A DNA stretch of 64,000 nucleotides from JAOPZW01 sp963707695 (GTDB lineage Bacteria; Actinomycetota; Thermoleophilia; Solirubrobacterales; Solirubrobacteraceae): the NCBI GenBank assembly GCA_963707695.1, contig CAVPQY010000003.1:496001-560000 (forward strand), given 5' to 3'. The notes beneath the pieces are model-generated. The model saw only the letters and a program-made list of their open reading frames with translations, ran no database searches and had not been told where the DNA came from. Below, one piece after another: positions 41,495 to 50,607 of the stretch; position 1 is the stretch's first letter, and every line of letters begins with the position of its first letter. A program made the position numbers and the translations under genes.

Positions 41495-42250
41495 GTGCTG
41501 CTGCGCGCGGACGACGACGGCGTCGTGGCGATCGGCCAGGCGTCGCACGCCTGGCTGTCCGGGCAGCTCGCGCGCGCCTGGGGCGGGCCGGCCGTGGGCG
41601 AGGTCGCCCACCGCGAGGCGGCGTGCCTGGCCGCCGAGCAGCACGACGTCGGCATGGCGCTGTGGGACCTCACGCCGGACCTCGACCCGGCCACCGGCCT
41701 CCCCGTGCCCTTCACCGCCATGCCGGTGGCGACGCACCTGCGGCTGTGGGCCGCCGCGCCGCAGCGGCTCTTCAGCCAGAGCCGCGTCGCCGCGCTGCTC
41801 GTCTCGCTGCACGGCAGCACCCTCTTCGCGCGCCGCGACCTCGGCCGCCTCGAGGCCGACGAGGCCGACGACGTGCGCGCCTACCTGGCCGATCAGCGCG
41901 CGCTCCAGGAGCGCCTGGCCGCCGAGACCGGGCTCGACGTGCCCGTCCGGACGCGCCTGCAGCGCCAGCTCTTCGCCTGGGACTGGCTCTCGCTCGCGCT
42001 CCTGCTGCGCTGGGCCCCGGACGCGCTGGCGGGCGTCCCGGGGGCCGCAGGGGAGGTCGAGCTGCGCCTGGCCCGCCGCGCGGGCGCCGAGGTCCACGCG
42101 GTGCGCCCGTGGCCCTTCTGGGCCGACGAGCTGCGGGTCGTCGCCGAGGGCCGCCGCCTCACGGGTCGGGCCACCACGGCGTCCGAGCTGCACGCCGCGC
42201 TCGAGCGCGCGCCACGGGTCGCGCTCGGCTTCACGCTCGTCCCCAGCTAG
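41495..42250 (+). CDS. DUF3891-family protein
   Basis: 251 aa from GTG 41495 (CACACT six bases upstream, leaderless type). Typical of DUF3891: AIGQASHAWLSGQLARAWGGP, EVAHREAACLAAEQHDVGMALWDLTPDLDPATGLP, RVAALLVSLHGSTLF, LFAWDWLSLALLLRW. The H/HD residues (SHAW, EQHDVGM, SLHG) resemble an HD-type metal site, but activity has not been shown to my knowledge. Divergent from the GH1 gene. Confidence 0.85.
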   Translation: MLLRADDDGVVAIGQASHAWLSGQLARAWGGPAVGEVAHREAACLAAEQHDVGMALWDLTPDLDPATGLPVPFTAMPVATHLRLWAAAPQRLFSQSRVAALLVSLHGSTLFARRDLGRLEADEADDVRAYLADQRALQERLAAETGLDVPVRTRLQRQLFAWDWLSLALLLRWAPDALAGVPGAAGEVELRLARRAGAEVHAVRPWPFWADELRVVAEGRRLTGRATTASELHAALERAPRVALGFTLVPS

Positions 42251-42262
42251 GGTCCCGCGCCC

Positions 42263-42493
42263 ATGCCGAACCGCCGGCCGCAGCTGAGGATCGTCGCCCC
42301 CGCCGCCTCGCCCGAGGAGGCCGCCGCCGTCGTGGCGGCCGTGGAGCGGTTCCTTCGCGACACCGCGCCGCCGCTGGCGCCGGCCGAGCCCGCGGTCGAC
42401 CGCTGGCAGCGCGCGGCGCTGCTGGAGGGCGTCGAGCGCGAGGGCGGCGGACGCGCGGGCGTGGCCTGGGGCGACGGCGTCGCCTGGGGCTGA
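42263..42493 (+). CDS. Possible acyl-CoA carboxylase epsilon-like protein
   Basis: 76 aa. PQLRIVAPAASPEEAAAVVAAVERFLRD, then DRWQRAALLEGVERE resembles actinobacterial AccE: a short strand, PxxEEAAAxVAA helix and a later conserved Trp. AccE proteins tie biotin carboxylase to carboxyltransferase. The similarity is judged by eye only. A TAGGGT box lies nine bases upstream; the T of TAG is also the DUF3891 stop. Confidence 0.5.
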   Translation: MPNRRPQLRIVAPAASPEEAAAVVAAVERFLRDTAPPLAPAEPAVDRWQRAALLEGVEREGGGRAGVAWGDGVAWG

Positions 42494-42610
42494 CGAGCGC
42501 CGACGCGCCACGTCTGCCCGGTACGGTCGATCCGACCGCCGGCCGTCCGTCGCCGGAGTGGACGGCGGCGCACCGGGCGCCGCCGGTGACGCCCAGGGAG
42601 GCACACCACC

Positions 42611-42967
42611 ATGCAGTACCTGCTGCTGATCTACGGGGCCGAGGACGCCGCCCCCGCCTACGACTCGCCCGAGGGCCAGGCCCAGCACGCGGAGTGGATG
42701 GGCTACTCCGAGCGCCTGGGGAAGTCCGGCGCGATGGAGGGGGGCAACGCCCTGCAGCCCGTCGCGACGGCGACGACCGTCCGTGTGCGCGACGGCGAGG
42801 ACCTCGTCACCGACGGGCCGTTCGCGGAGACCAAGGAGGTCCTCGGCGGCTACTACCTCATCGACGTCCCCGACCTCGACAGCGCCCTGGCCTGGGCCAA
42901 GCAGATGCCCAACATCCGCTACGGCTCGGTCGAGGTCCGCCCCGTCATGGAGTTCGACCAGGGGTGA
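42611..42967 (+). CDS. DGPF/YCII-related protein, partner of the sigma factor
   Basis: 118 aa, preceded by AGGGAGG. QYLLLIYGAEDAAPAYDSPEGQ, GNALQPVATATTVRVRDGEDLVTDGPFAETKEVLGGYYLIDVPDLDSALAWAKQMP, with the DGPF segment in place. A ferredoxin-like small domain. These proteins are almost always encoded beside ECF42 sigma factors, as here, and are thought to be co-functional with them. The next gene overlaps by four bases (GTGA). Confidence 0.92.
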   Translation: MQYLLLIYGAEDAAPAYDSPEGQAQHAEWMGYSERLGKSGAMEGGNALQPVATATTVRVRDGEDLVTDGPFAETKEVLGGYYLIDVPDLDSALAWAKQMPNIRYGSVEVRPVMEFDQG

Positions 42968-44319
42968 GCCCCGGCCCGATCCGCGGCCCCGCCCGCCCGC
43001 CGGCGCCGTCGCCGGAGGGCGCGGACGAGGCCCTCGTCCGCGCCTGCCGCGACGAGGGGCCGCGAGTCCTGGCCTCGCTCATCCGCCACCTCGGCGACTT
43101 CCAGCTGGCCGAGGACGCCCTCCAGGACGCCTACGTCGACGCGGCGACGACCTGGCCGCGCGACGGCGTCCCCCGCAACGTCGGGGCCTGGCTGACCGTC
43201 GCCGCGCGGCGGCGCGCGCTCGACCGCCTGCGGCGGGCGCGCGCCGCGGACGCGCGGGTGCAGGAGCTCGCCCACATGACCGACCGCCACCACGACGACC
43301 CCTCGGACGAGGTGCTCCGCGCCCTGGCCGCGGACCCGCCGGCCTACCAGGACGACCGCCTGCGCCTCGTCTTCACCTGCTGCCACCCGGCGCTCGCGCC
43401 GGAGGCCCGCGTCGCGCTGACCCTGCGCTCGCTCGGGGGCCTGACGACGGCCGAGGTGGCCGCGGCCTTCCTCGTCGCCGAGCCCGCGATGGCCCAGCGC
43501 CTGGTGCGGGCCAAGCGCAAGATCGCCGCCGCCGGGATCCCGTATCGCGTCCCGCCGGCGGCCGACCTGCCCGAGCGGCTCGCGGGCGTCCTGCGCGTCG
43601 TCTACCTCGTCTTCACCGAGGGGCACTCGGCCACGGCCGGCACCACCCTACGGCGCCCGGACCTCTGCGCCGAGGCGATCCGCCTGGCGCGGCTGCTGAC
43701 CGGTCTGCTCCCGGAGGACGCCGAGGTTCGGGGCCTGCTGGCGCTGCTGCTGCTGACCGACGCGCGGCGCGCCGCCAGAGTCGACGCCGCCGGCGCCTAC
43801 GTCGGGCTCGAGCACCAGGACCGCTCACGCTGGGACGCCGGGCAGGTGGCCGAGGGCCGCGCCGTCCTCGAGGCCGCGCTCCGACTGCGGCGTCCCGGGC
43901 CCTACCAGCTGCAGGCCGCCATCGCCGCCCTGCACGCGGGCGCGCCGTCGTGGGCGGCGACGGACTGGCCCCAGATCTCCGCCCTCTATGGCGCGCTCGC
44001 CCGTGCGGCGCCGTCGCCCGTCGTCGAGGTCAACCGGGCGGTCGCGGTCGGGATGGCCGAAGGGCCGTGCGCGGGCCTGACCGTCCTGGAGGCGGCGGCC
44101 GCCGATCCGCGCCTGCACGCCTACCAGCCCCTGCACGCCGCGCGCGCGGAGCTCCTGCGGCGGGTGGGCGACGCCGACGGCGCCGACGCCGCCTACGCGC
44201 AGGCGATCGCGCTCAGCGCCAACGCCGTCGAGCGCGCCGAGCTCGAGCGGCGGCGCGCCGCCGCCGCCGAGCCCGGGCCGCCCCCCGACGCCGGCGCCGC
44301 TCGTGGCGCCGCCCCCTGA
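42964..44319 (+). CDS. ECF RNA polymerase sigma factor, ECF42-like
   Basis: 451 aa from GTG 42964. Sigma-2 region LIRHLGDFQLAEDALQDAYVDAATTWPRDGVPRNVGAWLTVAARRRALDRLRR, sigma-4 region LRLVFTCCHPALAPEARVALTLRSLGGLTTAEVAAAFLVAEPAMAQRLVRAKRKI, followed by a long C-terminal TPR-like extension with VFTEGHSATAG and VEVNRAVAVGMAEGP. This extension and the DGPF neighbour are the marks of group ECF42, in which the extension is needed for activity and no anti-sigma factor is known. The target genes likely include the DGPF gene itself. Confidence 0.92.
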   Translation: MSPGPIRGPARPPAPSPEGADEALVRACRDEGPRVLASLIRHLGDFQLAEDALQDAYVDAATTWPRDGVPRNVGAWLTVAARRRALDRLRRARAADARVQELAHMTDRHHDDPSDEVLRALAADPPAYQDDRLRLVFTCCHPALAPEARVALTLRSLGGLTTAEVAAAFLVAEPAMAQRLVRAKRKIAAAGIPYRVPPAADLPERLAGVLRVVYLVFTEGHSATAGTTLRRPDLCAEAIRLARLLTGLLPEDAEVRGLLALLLLTDARRAARVDAAGAYVGLEHQDRSRWDAGQVAEGRAVLEAALRLRRPGPYQLQAAIAALHAGAPSWAATDWPQISALYGALARAAPSPVVEVNRAVAVGMAEGPCAGLTVLEAAAADPRLHAYQPLHAARAELLRRVGDADGADAAYAQAIALSANAVERAELERRRAAAAEPGPPPDAGAARGAAP

Positions 44320-44329
44320 CGACGTCCCG

Positions 44330-44758
44330 CTAGCGCAGCTGCCCGCGGATCGCGCCGCCGGGGAACTTCGCGGTGTGGACGTTCGTGTAGTAGCGCGACG
44401 GGTGCTTGGCGATCGCCTTGCGCAGCGACGACTTGATCGTCACGCAGCGCGACGCCTTGCCGCCGCGGAACTTGGGCTGGAGGTCGAGGACGATCGCCCC
44501 GTCCTGCTTGGCCGTGCCCTTGTGGATGTGCGCCGCGACGGCCGTGCCGATGCCGGAGAAGCGCAGGACGTAGCAGAGCTTGCCGCGCCTGACGGTGGCG
44601 GTGAACGTGCCCTTGCCGTTGGCGGCGCCGCCCTTGAGCTCCTTCTTGCCGCTCAGCGTGGACCTGAGCTTCCCGCCCGCCGCCTCCGCGGCGGTGCCCG
44701 CGCCCAGGGCGGTGGTCAGGGCGACGGCGGTGACGACGGCAAGGGGACGGCGGGACAT
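44330..44758 (-). CDS. Secreted CHRD-domain protein
   Basis: 142 aa. Signal peptide (SRRPLAVVTAVALTTALGAGTAAEA). Domain: LRSTLSGKKELKG, GKGTFTATVRRGKLCYVLRFSGIGTAVAAHIHKGTAKQDGAIVLDL, YYTNVHTAKFPGGAIRGQL. The AHIH and YTNVHTxxFPGGxIRGQ elements are typical CHRD. Function unknown; two cysteines may pair. Converges on the sigma gene with ten bases between. Confidence 0.88.
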   Translation of the reverse strand: MSRRPLAVVTAVALTTALGAGTAAEAAGGKLRSTLSGKKELKGGAANGKGTFTATVRRGKLCYVLRFSGIGTAVAAHIHKGTAKQDGAIVLDLQPKFRGGKASRCVTIKSSLRKAIAKHPSRYYTNVHTAKFPGGAIRGQLR

Positions 44759-44888
44759 GGGGGACCTCCCTGGTGGGTGACGGGCCTCTCCCCCGTGCGG
44801 ACGCCGGACCGGCGCCCCGCCTTCCCGGCCGTGCCCCTAGGGGACATTCCCGATGGTGCACGCGGCCGCCGACCGCGATCGTGGGGCC

Positions 44889-46031
44889 ATGTCGTCCTCC
44901 CCTCCCGATCCTCCCGCTGCTCCCTCCCCTCCGGCCCTGGAGCCGCCGCCCCGCCGTCTGACGCGCTCGCGCAGCGATCGCGTCCTGGGCGGCGTGTGCG
45001 GCGGCCTGGCCGCGTACTTCCGCATCGACCCGATCATCGTGCGGCTGGGCGCGCTGCTGCTCGTCCTCGCCGGCGGCGCGGGCATCCTGCTCTACCTGGC
45101 CGCCGTCCTGCTCGTGCCCGCCGAGGGCGACGCCGCCGCCGCCGACGGCCCGACCGCCGGGCGCGTCGCGACGGTGGCGGGCGTCGTCGTCCTCGCCATC
45201 GCCCTGCTCTCCATCGGCGGCGGCCTCGGATGGGGCTGGGGCTGGGGCGGCGCCCTCGTGCCCCTCCTGCTCCTCGCCGCGGCCGGCGTGCTCGTCTACC
45301 GGCTGGCCGGCGGCGGGCACGCCACGGGCACCGGCCGCGACCTCGCCCGCCGCGTCGGCCTCGGCCTCCTGGCGCTCGCGGTGTGCGGGGCGCTCGCGCT
45401 CGGCTCCGCCTGGGCCGCGGCCACCGGCGGGGAGACCGTCGTGGCCGTGCTCGTCATCGCCGCGGGCGTCGCCCTCGCGGTCGCCGCCTTCGCCGGCGGC
45501 GCCCGGGTGCTCATCGCCCCCGCCCTCGCGATCGCCCTCCCCGCCGCCGTCGTCAGCGCGGCGGGGATCGACGCCCGCGGCGGCGTCGGCGACCGCGCCG
45601 TCCGCCCGGTCGGGGCCGCACAGGTGCGCAGCGAGTACCACCTCGGCGTGGGCCGCCTGGTCGTCGACCTGCGCCGTGCCGCGCTGCCCGCCGGCGACCG
45701 GCCGCTGCACGTCCGTGTCGGCGTCGGGCAGGCGGTCGTCGTCGTGCCCCGCGACGTGTGCGTGGCCGCCAAGGGCCGCATCGGGATGGGCGCCGCGCTG
45801 CTCCTCGGCCACGACGAGGGCGGCCTCGACGTCCAGGTCGACGACCAGCCGCCGGCGCGCCCGCGCGCGCCCCGGGTCGTCGTCGACGCCGACATCGGCG
45901 TCGGGGCCCTCGAGGTCCGCCACACCCCGCCCTCCGACTGGCACGACGGCACGGGCGGGTGGGGCCGGGTCGACCGGGCCGACGCCGGCGGGCCGGAGAC
46001 GAACGCGGCCTGCGCCGGGAGCACGGCGTGA
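44889..46031 (+). CDS. PspC-domain membrane protein with LiaF-like C-terminus
   Basis: 380 aa from ATG 44889. PspC domain near residues 30-75: RLTRSRSDRVLGGVCGGLAAYFRIDPIIVRLGALLLVLAGGAGILLYLAAVLLVPAE. Several membrane helices follow (GWGWGWGGALVPLLLLAAAG). C-terminal soluble part VRSEYHLGVGRLVVDLRR, LHVRVGVGQAVVVVPRDVCV, VVVDADIGVGALEV is the beta-solenoid LiaF/DUF2154 type, exposed outside. It is the first gene of an envelope-stress set with the kinase below. Confidence 0.9.
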   Translation: MSSSPPDPPAAPSPPALEPPPRRLTRSRSDRVLGGVCGGLAAYFRIDPIIVRLGALLLVLAGGAGILLYLAAVLLVPAEGDAAAADGPTAGRVATVAGVVVLAIALLSIGGGLGWGWGWGGALVPLLLLAAAGVLVYRLAGGGHATGTGRDLARRVGLGLLALAVCGALALGSAWAAATGGETVVAVLVIAAGVALAVAAFAGGARVLIAPALAIALPAAVVSAAGIDARGGVGDRAVRPVGAAQVRSEYHLGVGRLVVDLRRAALPAGDRPLHVRVGVGQAVVVVPRDVCVAAKGRIGMGAALLLGHDEGGLDVQVDDQPPARPRAPRVVVDADIGVGALEVRHTPPSDWHDGTGGWGRVDRADAGGPETNAACAGSTA

Positions 46032-46204
46032 GGCGCCCGGACGCGCCGACGCTCGTCGCCGGCCTGGCCATCGCCGCGCTCGGCGGGCTGCTGCTGGCGG
46101 ATGACCGCGGCGGGGTCGACCTGCGCTTCGCCTGGCTCGGGCCCGCCTGCCTGGCGGTCCTCGGGGCGGTGCTGCTGGCGAGCGGCCTCAGCCGCCGCCC
46201 GTAG
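46028..46204 (+). CDS. Small two-helix membrane protein
   Basis: 58 aa from GTG 46028, overlapping the previous stop by four bases. RRPDAPTLVAGLAIAALGGL, LLADDRGGVDLRFAWLGPACLAVLGAVLLASGL: two hydrophobic segments with a short charged link (DDRGGVD). Found beside PspC/LiaF genes in actinobacteria. Probably helps membrane sensing. Its TAG stop overlaps a TAGCAT box for the kinase gene. Confidence 0.7.
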   Translation: MRRPDAPTLVAGLAIAALGGLLLADDRGGVDLRFAWLGPACLAVLGAVLLASGLSRRP

Positions 46205-46216
46205 CATCGTCCGCGC

Positions 46217-47486
46217 ATGGCCACGCCCACCGCGCCCCCCGCCGCCGCACCCGCGCCGCACGCGCCCCTGCGGCGCGACCCGGTGCGCGGCAAGGTGGGC
46301 GGCGTGGCGGCCGGGCTGGCCGGCCGTCTCGGGATCGACCCGCTGGCCGTGCGGCTGGCCTTCGTGCTGGCCACCGTGGCGGGCGGGTGGGGCGCCGCCC
46401 TCTACGTCCTGCTCTGGGTGGCCATCCCGCCGGGCGACGGCACCGCGACGTCGACGCGCTTCCGCACCGGGCGCTCGTCGGTCGAGGTCGGGCTCGGGGC
46501 GGCGCTCCTGCTGCTCGCCACGATGCTCGTCGCGCGCGAGACCGGGATGTGGTGGTCGGACGCGGTCATCTGGCCGGTGGTGCTCGTGGCCGGGGGCGCC
46601 GCGCTGCTGTGGCGCCAGTCCCTGGCCGAGCCCGACGAGGCGCCCGCGGCCGCGGAGGCCGTGGCGGTCCCCGGGCCGGAGGCGCGACCGGCTCCGCGCC
46701 CGGCGGCGCGCCGCGGTCGCGTCGCGCACCGGCCTCGGCGTCGTGCTCGTGCTCGGCGCCGGCGTGGCGATCCTCTTCTCGACCGGCGCCCTCGGGGCCG
46801 CCCGGGACGTCGCGGTGGCCACGGTCGTCGTGGTCGTCGCGCTGGCGATCATCCTGGCGCCCTTCGCCGCGCGGCTGCTGCGGTCGCTGTCCGACGAGCG
46901 CGCGACCCGGATCCGCGAGCAGGAGCGCGCCGAGGTCGCCGCCCACCTGCACGACTCCGTCCTGCAGACGCTCGCGCTCATGCAGCAGCGCGCCGACGAT
47001 CCGCGGCAGGTGGCGACGCTGGCCCGCCGCCAGGAGCGCGAGCTGCGCGCCTGGCTCGGCCGCCGCCCGGGCGACGGGACCGGCGCGGACGGCGCCCCGA
47101 CGCTCGGCGCCGCGCTCGAGGCCGTGGCCGGCGACGTCGAGGCCACGCACCGGGTCCCCGTCGAGGTGGTGGCGGTCGGCGAGGCCGCGCTCGACGAGCA
47201 CGGCGAGGCGCTCGTGGCCGCCGCCCGCGAGGCGATCGTCAACGCCGCCAAGCACGGCGGCGGCGAGCCCGTCCGCGTCTTCGCCGAGGCGACGCCGGAC
47301 GGCGTCGAGGTCTTCGTCCGCGACCGCGGCCCCGGGTTCGACCCCGGGGCGGTGCCCGGCGACCGGCGCGGCGTGCGCGAGTCGATCGTCGGGCGCATGG
47401 CCCGCCACGGCGGCACGGCCACGATCCACTCCGAGCCCGGCGTCGGGACCGAGGTCGAGCTCGTCCTCCCGCGGGAGGCCCCATGA
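46217..47486 (+). CDS. PspC-domain sensor histidine kinase, +1 frameshift between sensor and kinase
   Basis: About 422 aa when joined. First frame: PspC domain (LRRDPVRGKVGGVAAGLAGRLGIDPLAVRLAFVLATVAGGWGAALYVLLWVAIPPGDG, residues 16-75) and two helices. From about 46700-46725 the frame steps forward one base and continues with a third helix (LGVVLVLGAGVAILFSTGAL, then AVATVVVVVALAIILAPF), the HisKA_3 site AEVAAHLHDSVLQTLALMQQ (phospho-His) and HATPase EAIVNAAKHGGGEPV, DRGPGFDP. Ends in an ATGA overlap with the response-regulator gene. This NarL-type kinase probably reads envelope stress through PspC. Confidence 0.87.
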
Positions 47487-48154
47487 GCGCCGGCGCCCCG
47501 GGCGGCCCCCGCGTGGTCCTCGTCGACGACCACCGCCTCTTCCGCTCCGGCGTGCGCGCCGAGCTCGACGGGCTCGTCGACGTGGTCGGCGAGGCCGAGA
47601 CCGTCGACGAGGCCGTGGTCCTCGTGCACGAGCAGCGGCCCGACGTCGTCCTGCTCGACGTGCACCTCCCGGACGGGGGCGGCGTCGAGGTCCTGCGGCG
47701 CGCCGCGGAGCTGGGGACGCGCGCCCGCTTCCTGGCGCTGTCCGTGAGCGACGCCGCCGAGGACGTCATCGCCGTGATCCGCGCCGGCGCCCGCGGGTAC
47801 GTGACGAAGTCGATCGCGCCGGCCGAGCTCGCCGACGCCGTCCGGCGCGTCCACGACGGCGACGCCGTCTTCTCTCCGCGGCTGGCGGGCTTCGTCCTGG
47901 ACGCCTTCGCCTCGGGCGGGGTCGCGCCCGAGGCGCCGTCGGCCGGTGACGCCGACCTCGACCGCCTCACCCCGCGCGAGCAGGAGGTCCTGCGGCTGCT
48001 GGCGCGCGGCTACCTCTACAAGGAGATCGCGCTGCGCCTCTCGATCTCCGCCAAGACCGTCGAGGCCCACGTCTCGGCCGTGCTGCGCAAGCTCCAGCTC
48101 TCCAACCGCCACGAGCTGTCCCGCTGGGCGGCCGAGCGGCGCCTGGTGGAGTGA
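47483..48154 (+). CDS. Response regulator, NarL/LuxR family
   Basis: 223 aa from ATG 47483. Receiver: VVLVDDHRLFRSGVRAEL, phospho-Asp 59 in VVLLDVHLPDGGG, ALSVSDAAEDV, Lys in YVTKSIAPAEL. HTH: LTPREQEVLRLLARGYLYKEIALRLSISAKTVEAHVSAVLRKLQLSNRHEL. Partner of the upstream kinase (ATGA overlap). Likely controls the PspC/LiaF operon. Confidence 0.94.
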   Translation: MSAGAPGGPRVVLVDDHRLFRSGVRAELDGLVDVVGEAETVDEAVVLVHEQRPDVVLLDVHLPDGGGVEVLRRAAELGTRARFLALSVSDAAEDVIAVIRAGARGYVTKSIAPAELADAVRRVHDGDAVFSPRLAGFVLDAFASGGVAPEAPSAGDADLDRLTPREQEVLRLLARGYLYKEIALRLSISAKTVEAHVSAVLRKLQLSNRHELSRWAAERRLVE

Positions 48155-48205
48155 CGCTGCGCACGCACCGGGCAGGACCGGGCACCGGCCGGGGTCCTGG
48201 GGGGC

Positions 48206-48718
48206 ATGCGACGTCTCATCCTCCCCCTCATCGCCACCCTGGCCGTCAGCGCCGCGACCGTCGCCATCGTCGCGAGCGCCTCCGGCAAGGGCTCGGCGCA
48301 CCACAGCCTCGAGCTGCGCAAGACCAGCCTCGGCCGCGTCATCGTCGACGCCAAGGGCCGCACCCTCTACCGCTTCCTGCACGACCACGGGACCAGAAGC
48401 ACCTGCTCGGGCGCGTGCGCCGCCGCCTGGCCACCTGCCCTGGTCAAGGGCAAGCCCACGGTGGGCAAGGGCCTCGCCAAGCGCAAGGTGGGCACGACCC
48501 GCCGCGCCGACGGCACCCGCCAGCTGACCTACCGCGGGCACCCGCTGTACCGCTTCGCGGGCGACGCGAACCAGCCGGGCAAGGTCACGGGCCAGGGCAT
48601 CAACGCCTTCGGCGGCCGCTGGTGGGTCGTCGACGCCAAGGGCCGGTCGGTCACGAAGTCCGCCGCCGCGGCCACCGCCACGCCCGCGCCGATGCCGACC
48701 GACACTTGGGGCTACTGA
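48206..48718 (+). CDS. Secreted repeat protein (COG4315-like)
   Basis: 170 aa. Signal or anchor peptide (RRLILPLIATLAVSAATVAIVASA). Two copies of the family motif: LGRVIVDAKGRTLYRFLHDHGTRSTCSGACAAAWPP and then YRGHPLYRFAGDANQPGKVTGQGINAFGGRWWVVDAKG. No lipobox is evident. This family of secreted repeats of unknown function often lies near redox or envelope genes. Follows the response-regulator gene by 51 bases. Confidence 0.87.
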   Translation: MRRLILPLIATLAVSAATVAIVASASGKGSAHHSLELRKTSLGRVIVDAKGRTLYRFLHDHGTRSTCSGACAAAWPPALVKGKPTVGKGLAKRKVGTTRRADGTRQLTYRGHPLYRFAGDANQPGKVTGQGINAFGGRWWVVDAKGRSVTKSAAAATATPAPMPTDTWGY

Positions 48719-48779
48719 CCATCTGAGGGGCGGGGGGCCGGGCCGGAGCGACGGGCGCTCCACTAGGCTCCCCGCCCTC

Positions 48780-50589
48780 ATGTTCGAGAAGGTCCTGGTC
48801 GCCAACCGCGGCGAGATCGCGGTCCGCATCATCCGCGCGCTCGACGAGCTCGGGATCGCCTCCGTGGCGGTCTACTCGGAGATCGACCGCGACGCACCGC
48901 ACGTCCGCCGCGCGGGCGAGGCGTACCTCCTCGGCCCCGGTCCGGCGGCGGAGAGCTACCTCCGCGGCGACAAGATCCTCGAGGTCGCGCGCCAGGCCGG
49001 CGCCCAGGCCGTGCACCCGGGATACGGCTTCCTGGCCGAGAACGCGCCCTTCGCCGCGGCCTGCGAGGAGGCCGGGATCACCTTCATCGGGCCGCCCGCC
49101 GGCGCGATCGAGGCGATGGGCTCCAAGACCCGCGCGCGGGAGCTCATGCAGGCCGCCGGCGTCCCCATCGTCCCCGGCACGACCGAGCCGGTGGCGACCG
49201 TCGACGACGCGCGCCGGATCGCCAAGGACGAGATCGGCTACCCGGTCGCCGTCAAGGCGGCCGGCGGCGGCGGCGGCAAGGGGTTCCGCGTCGCGCTGAC
49301 CGAGGACGAGCTCGAGGCGGCCTTCGAGGGCGCCTCCCGCGAGGGCGAGAAGTTCTTCAGCGACCCGACGGTCTACCTGGAGCGCTACCTGACCGACCCG
49401 CGCCACGTCGAGGTCCAGGTGCTGGCCGACGCCCACGGCGCCGTCATCCACCTCGGCGAGCGCGACTGCTCGGTCCAGCGCCGCCACCAGAAGCTCATCG
49501 AGGAGTCCCCCGCCCCGGTCGTCTCCGCCATCGACGGCATGCGCGACCGCATCGGGAAGATCGCCACCGACGCCGCACGGGCCGTCGACTACCGCGGGGC
49601 CGGCACGATCGAGGGGCTCTTCCAGGACGGCGAGTACTTCTTCCTGGAGATGAACACCCGCGTCCAGGTCGAGCACTGCGTGACCGAGATGACGACGGGC
49701 GTCGACATCGTCAAGGAGGGCATCCGGGCGGCGGCCGGCGAGCCGCTGTCCGTGGCGCAGGAGGACGTCGTGCTGCGCGGCCACGCGATCGAGTGCCGCA
49801 TCAACGCCGAGGACGCGGCCCGCAACTTCGCCCCGGCGCCCGGGCGGATCGGCGCCTACCGCGAGCCGGCGGGCCCGGGCGTGCGCGTCGACGCGGGCAT
49901 CGGTCCCGGCAGCGAGATCTCGCCGATGTACGACCCGATGGTGAGCAAGCTCATCGTCTGGGACGCCGACCGCGACCAGGCCACGGCGCGGATGCTCCGC
50001 GCGCTGGCGGAGTACGAGATCGAGGGCCTCAAGACCCTGATCCCGTTCCACGACGCGCTGCTGCGCACACGCCAGTGGCACGACGCCGAGACCTGCCGCG
50101 ACCTCGTCGAGGACAAGGCGTGGCTCAAGTCGACCGCACCCGCAGCAGGCTCCGGTGAAGGTCGAGGCCGGCGACGAGGCCGACACGGTCGAGCAGGCCT
50201 ACACCGTCGAGGTCTCCGGCCGGCGCTTCGACGTGACCGTCATCGGCCCGGCGGGCGCCGCCCCGGCGGCGGCGCTCAACGGCGCGGGCCCACAGGCGGG
50301 AGCGCGCACCGCCCCGCGCCGCGGGGACCGCAAGGCGGGCGGCGGGGCGGGTGGCCCGGACACGCTCGAGTCCCCGCTGCAGGGGAACATGTGGAAGGTC
50401 CTCGTGGAGCGGGGCGCGACGGTCGAGGAGGGCCAGCTGCTCTGCATCATCGAGGCGATGAAGATGGAGAACGAGATCACCGCCCACAAGGCGGGGACGA
50501 TCGCCGAGCTGCCGATCAAGGAGGGCGACCCGATCGCCGCCGGCGCGACGATCGCCGTCATCCGCAGCGAGGCCGCGGCCGAGGGCTAG
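48780..50589 (+). CDS. Biotin carboxylase/BCCP (acyl-CoA carboxylase alpha), +1 frameshift before BCCP
   Basis: First frame: biotin carboxylase, FEKVLVANRGEIAVRIIRALDELG, HPGYGFLAENAPFA, KAAGGGGGKGFRVA (ATP loop), ERDCSVQRRHQKLIEESPAP, FLEMNTRVQVEHCVTEMTTGVDIVKEGI. After WLKSTAP (about 50130) the remainder is in the next frame: YTVEVSGRRFDVTVIGP and the biotinyl domain with EAMKMENE (Lys codon 50461-50463), ending 50589. The site of the extra base is within about 50127-50150, close to an ACCC run. Joined length about 602 aa, typical of actinobacterial AccA3/PccA. Partner of the beta subunit at 35314. TAGGCT ten bases before the start. Confidence 0.9.
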
Positions 50590-50607
50590 GTCCGGCGGGA
50601 CCGAGCC

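Noticed and set aside
39709..44319. A 1536-codon plus-strand frame
   Set aside because: Only the last 451 codons form the sigma factor; the rest is opposite the GH1 and cyclodeaminase genes and across DUF3891 in the wrong frame.
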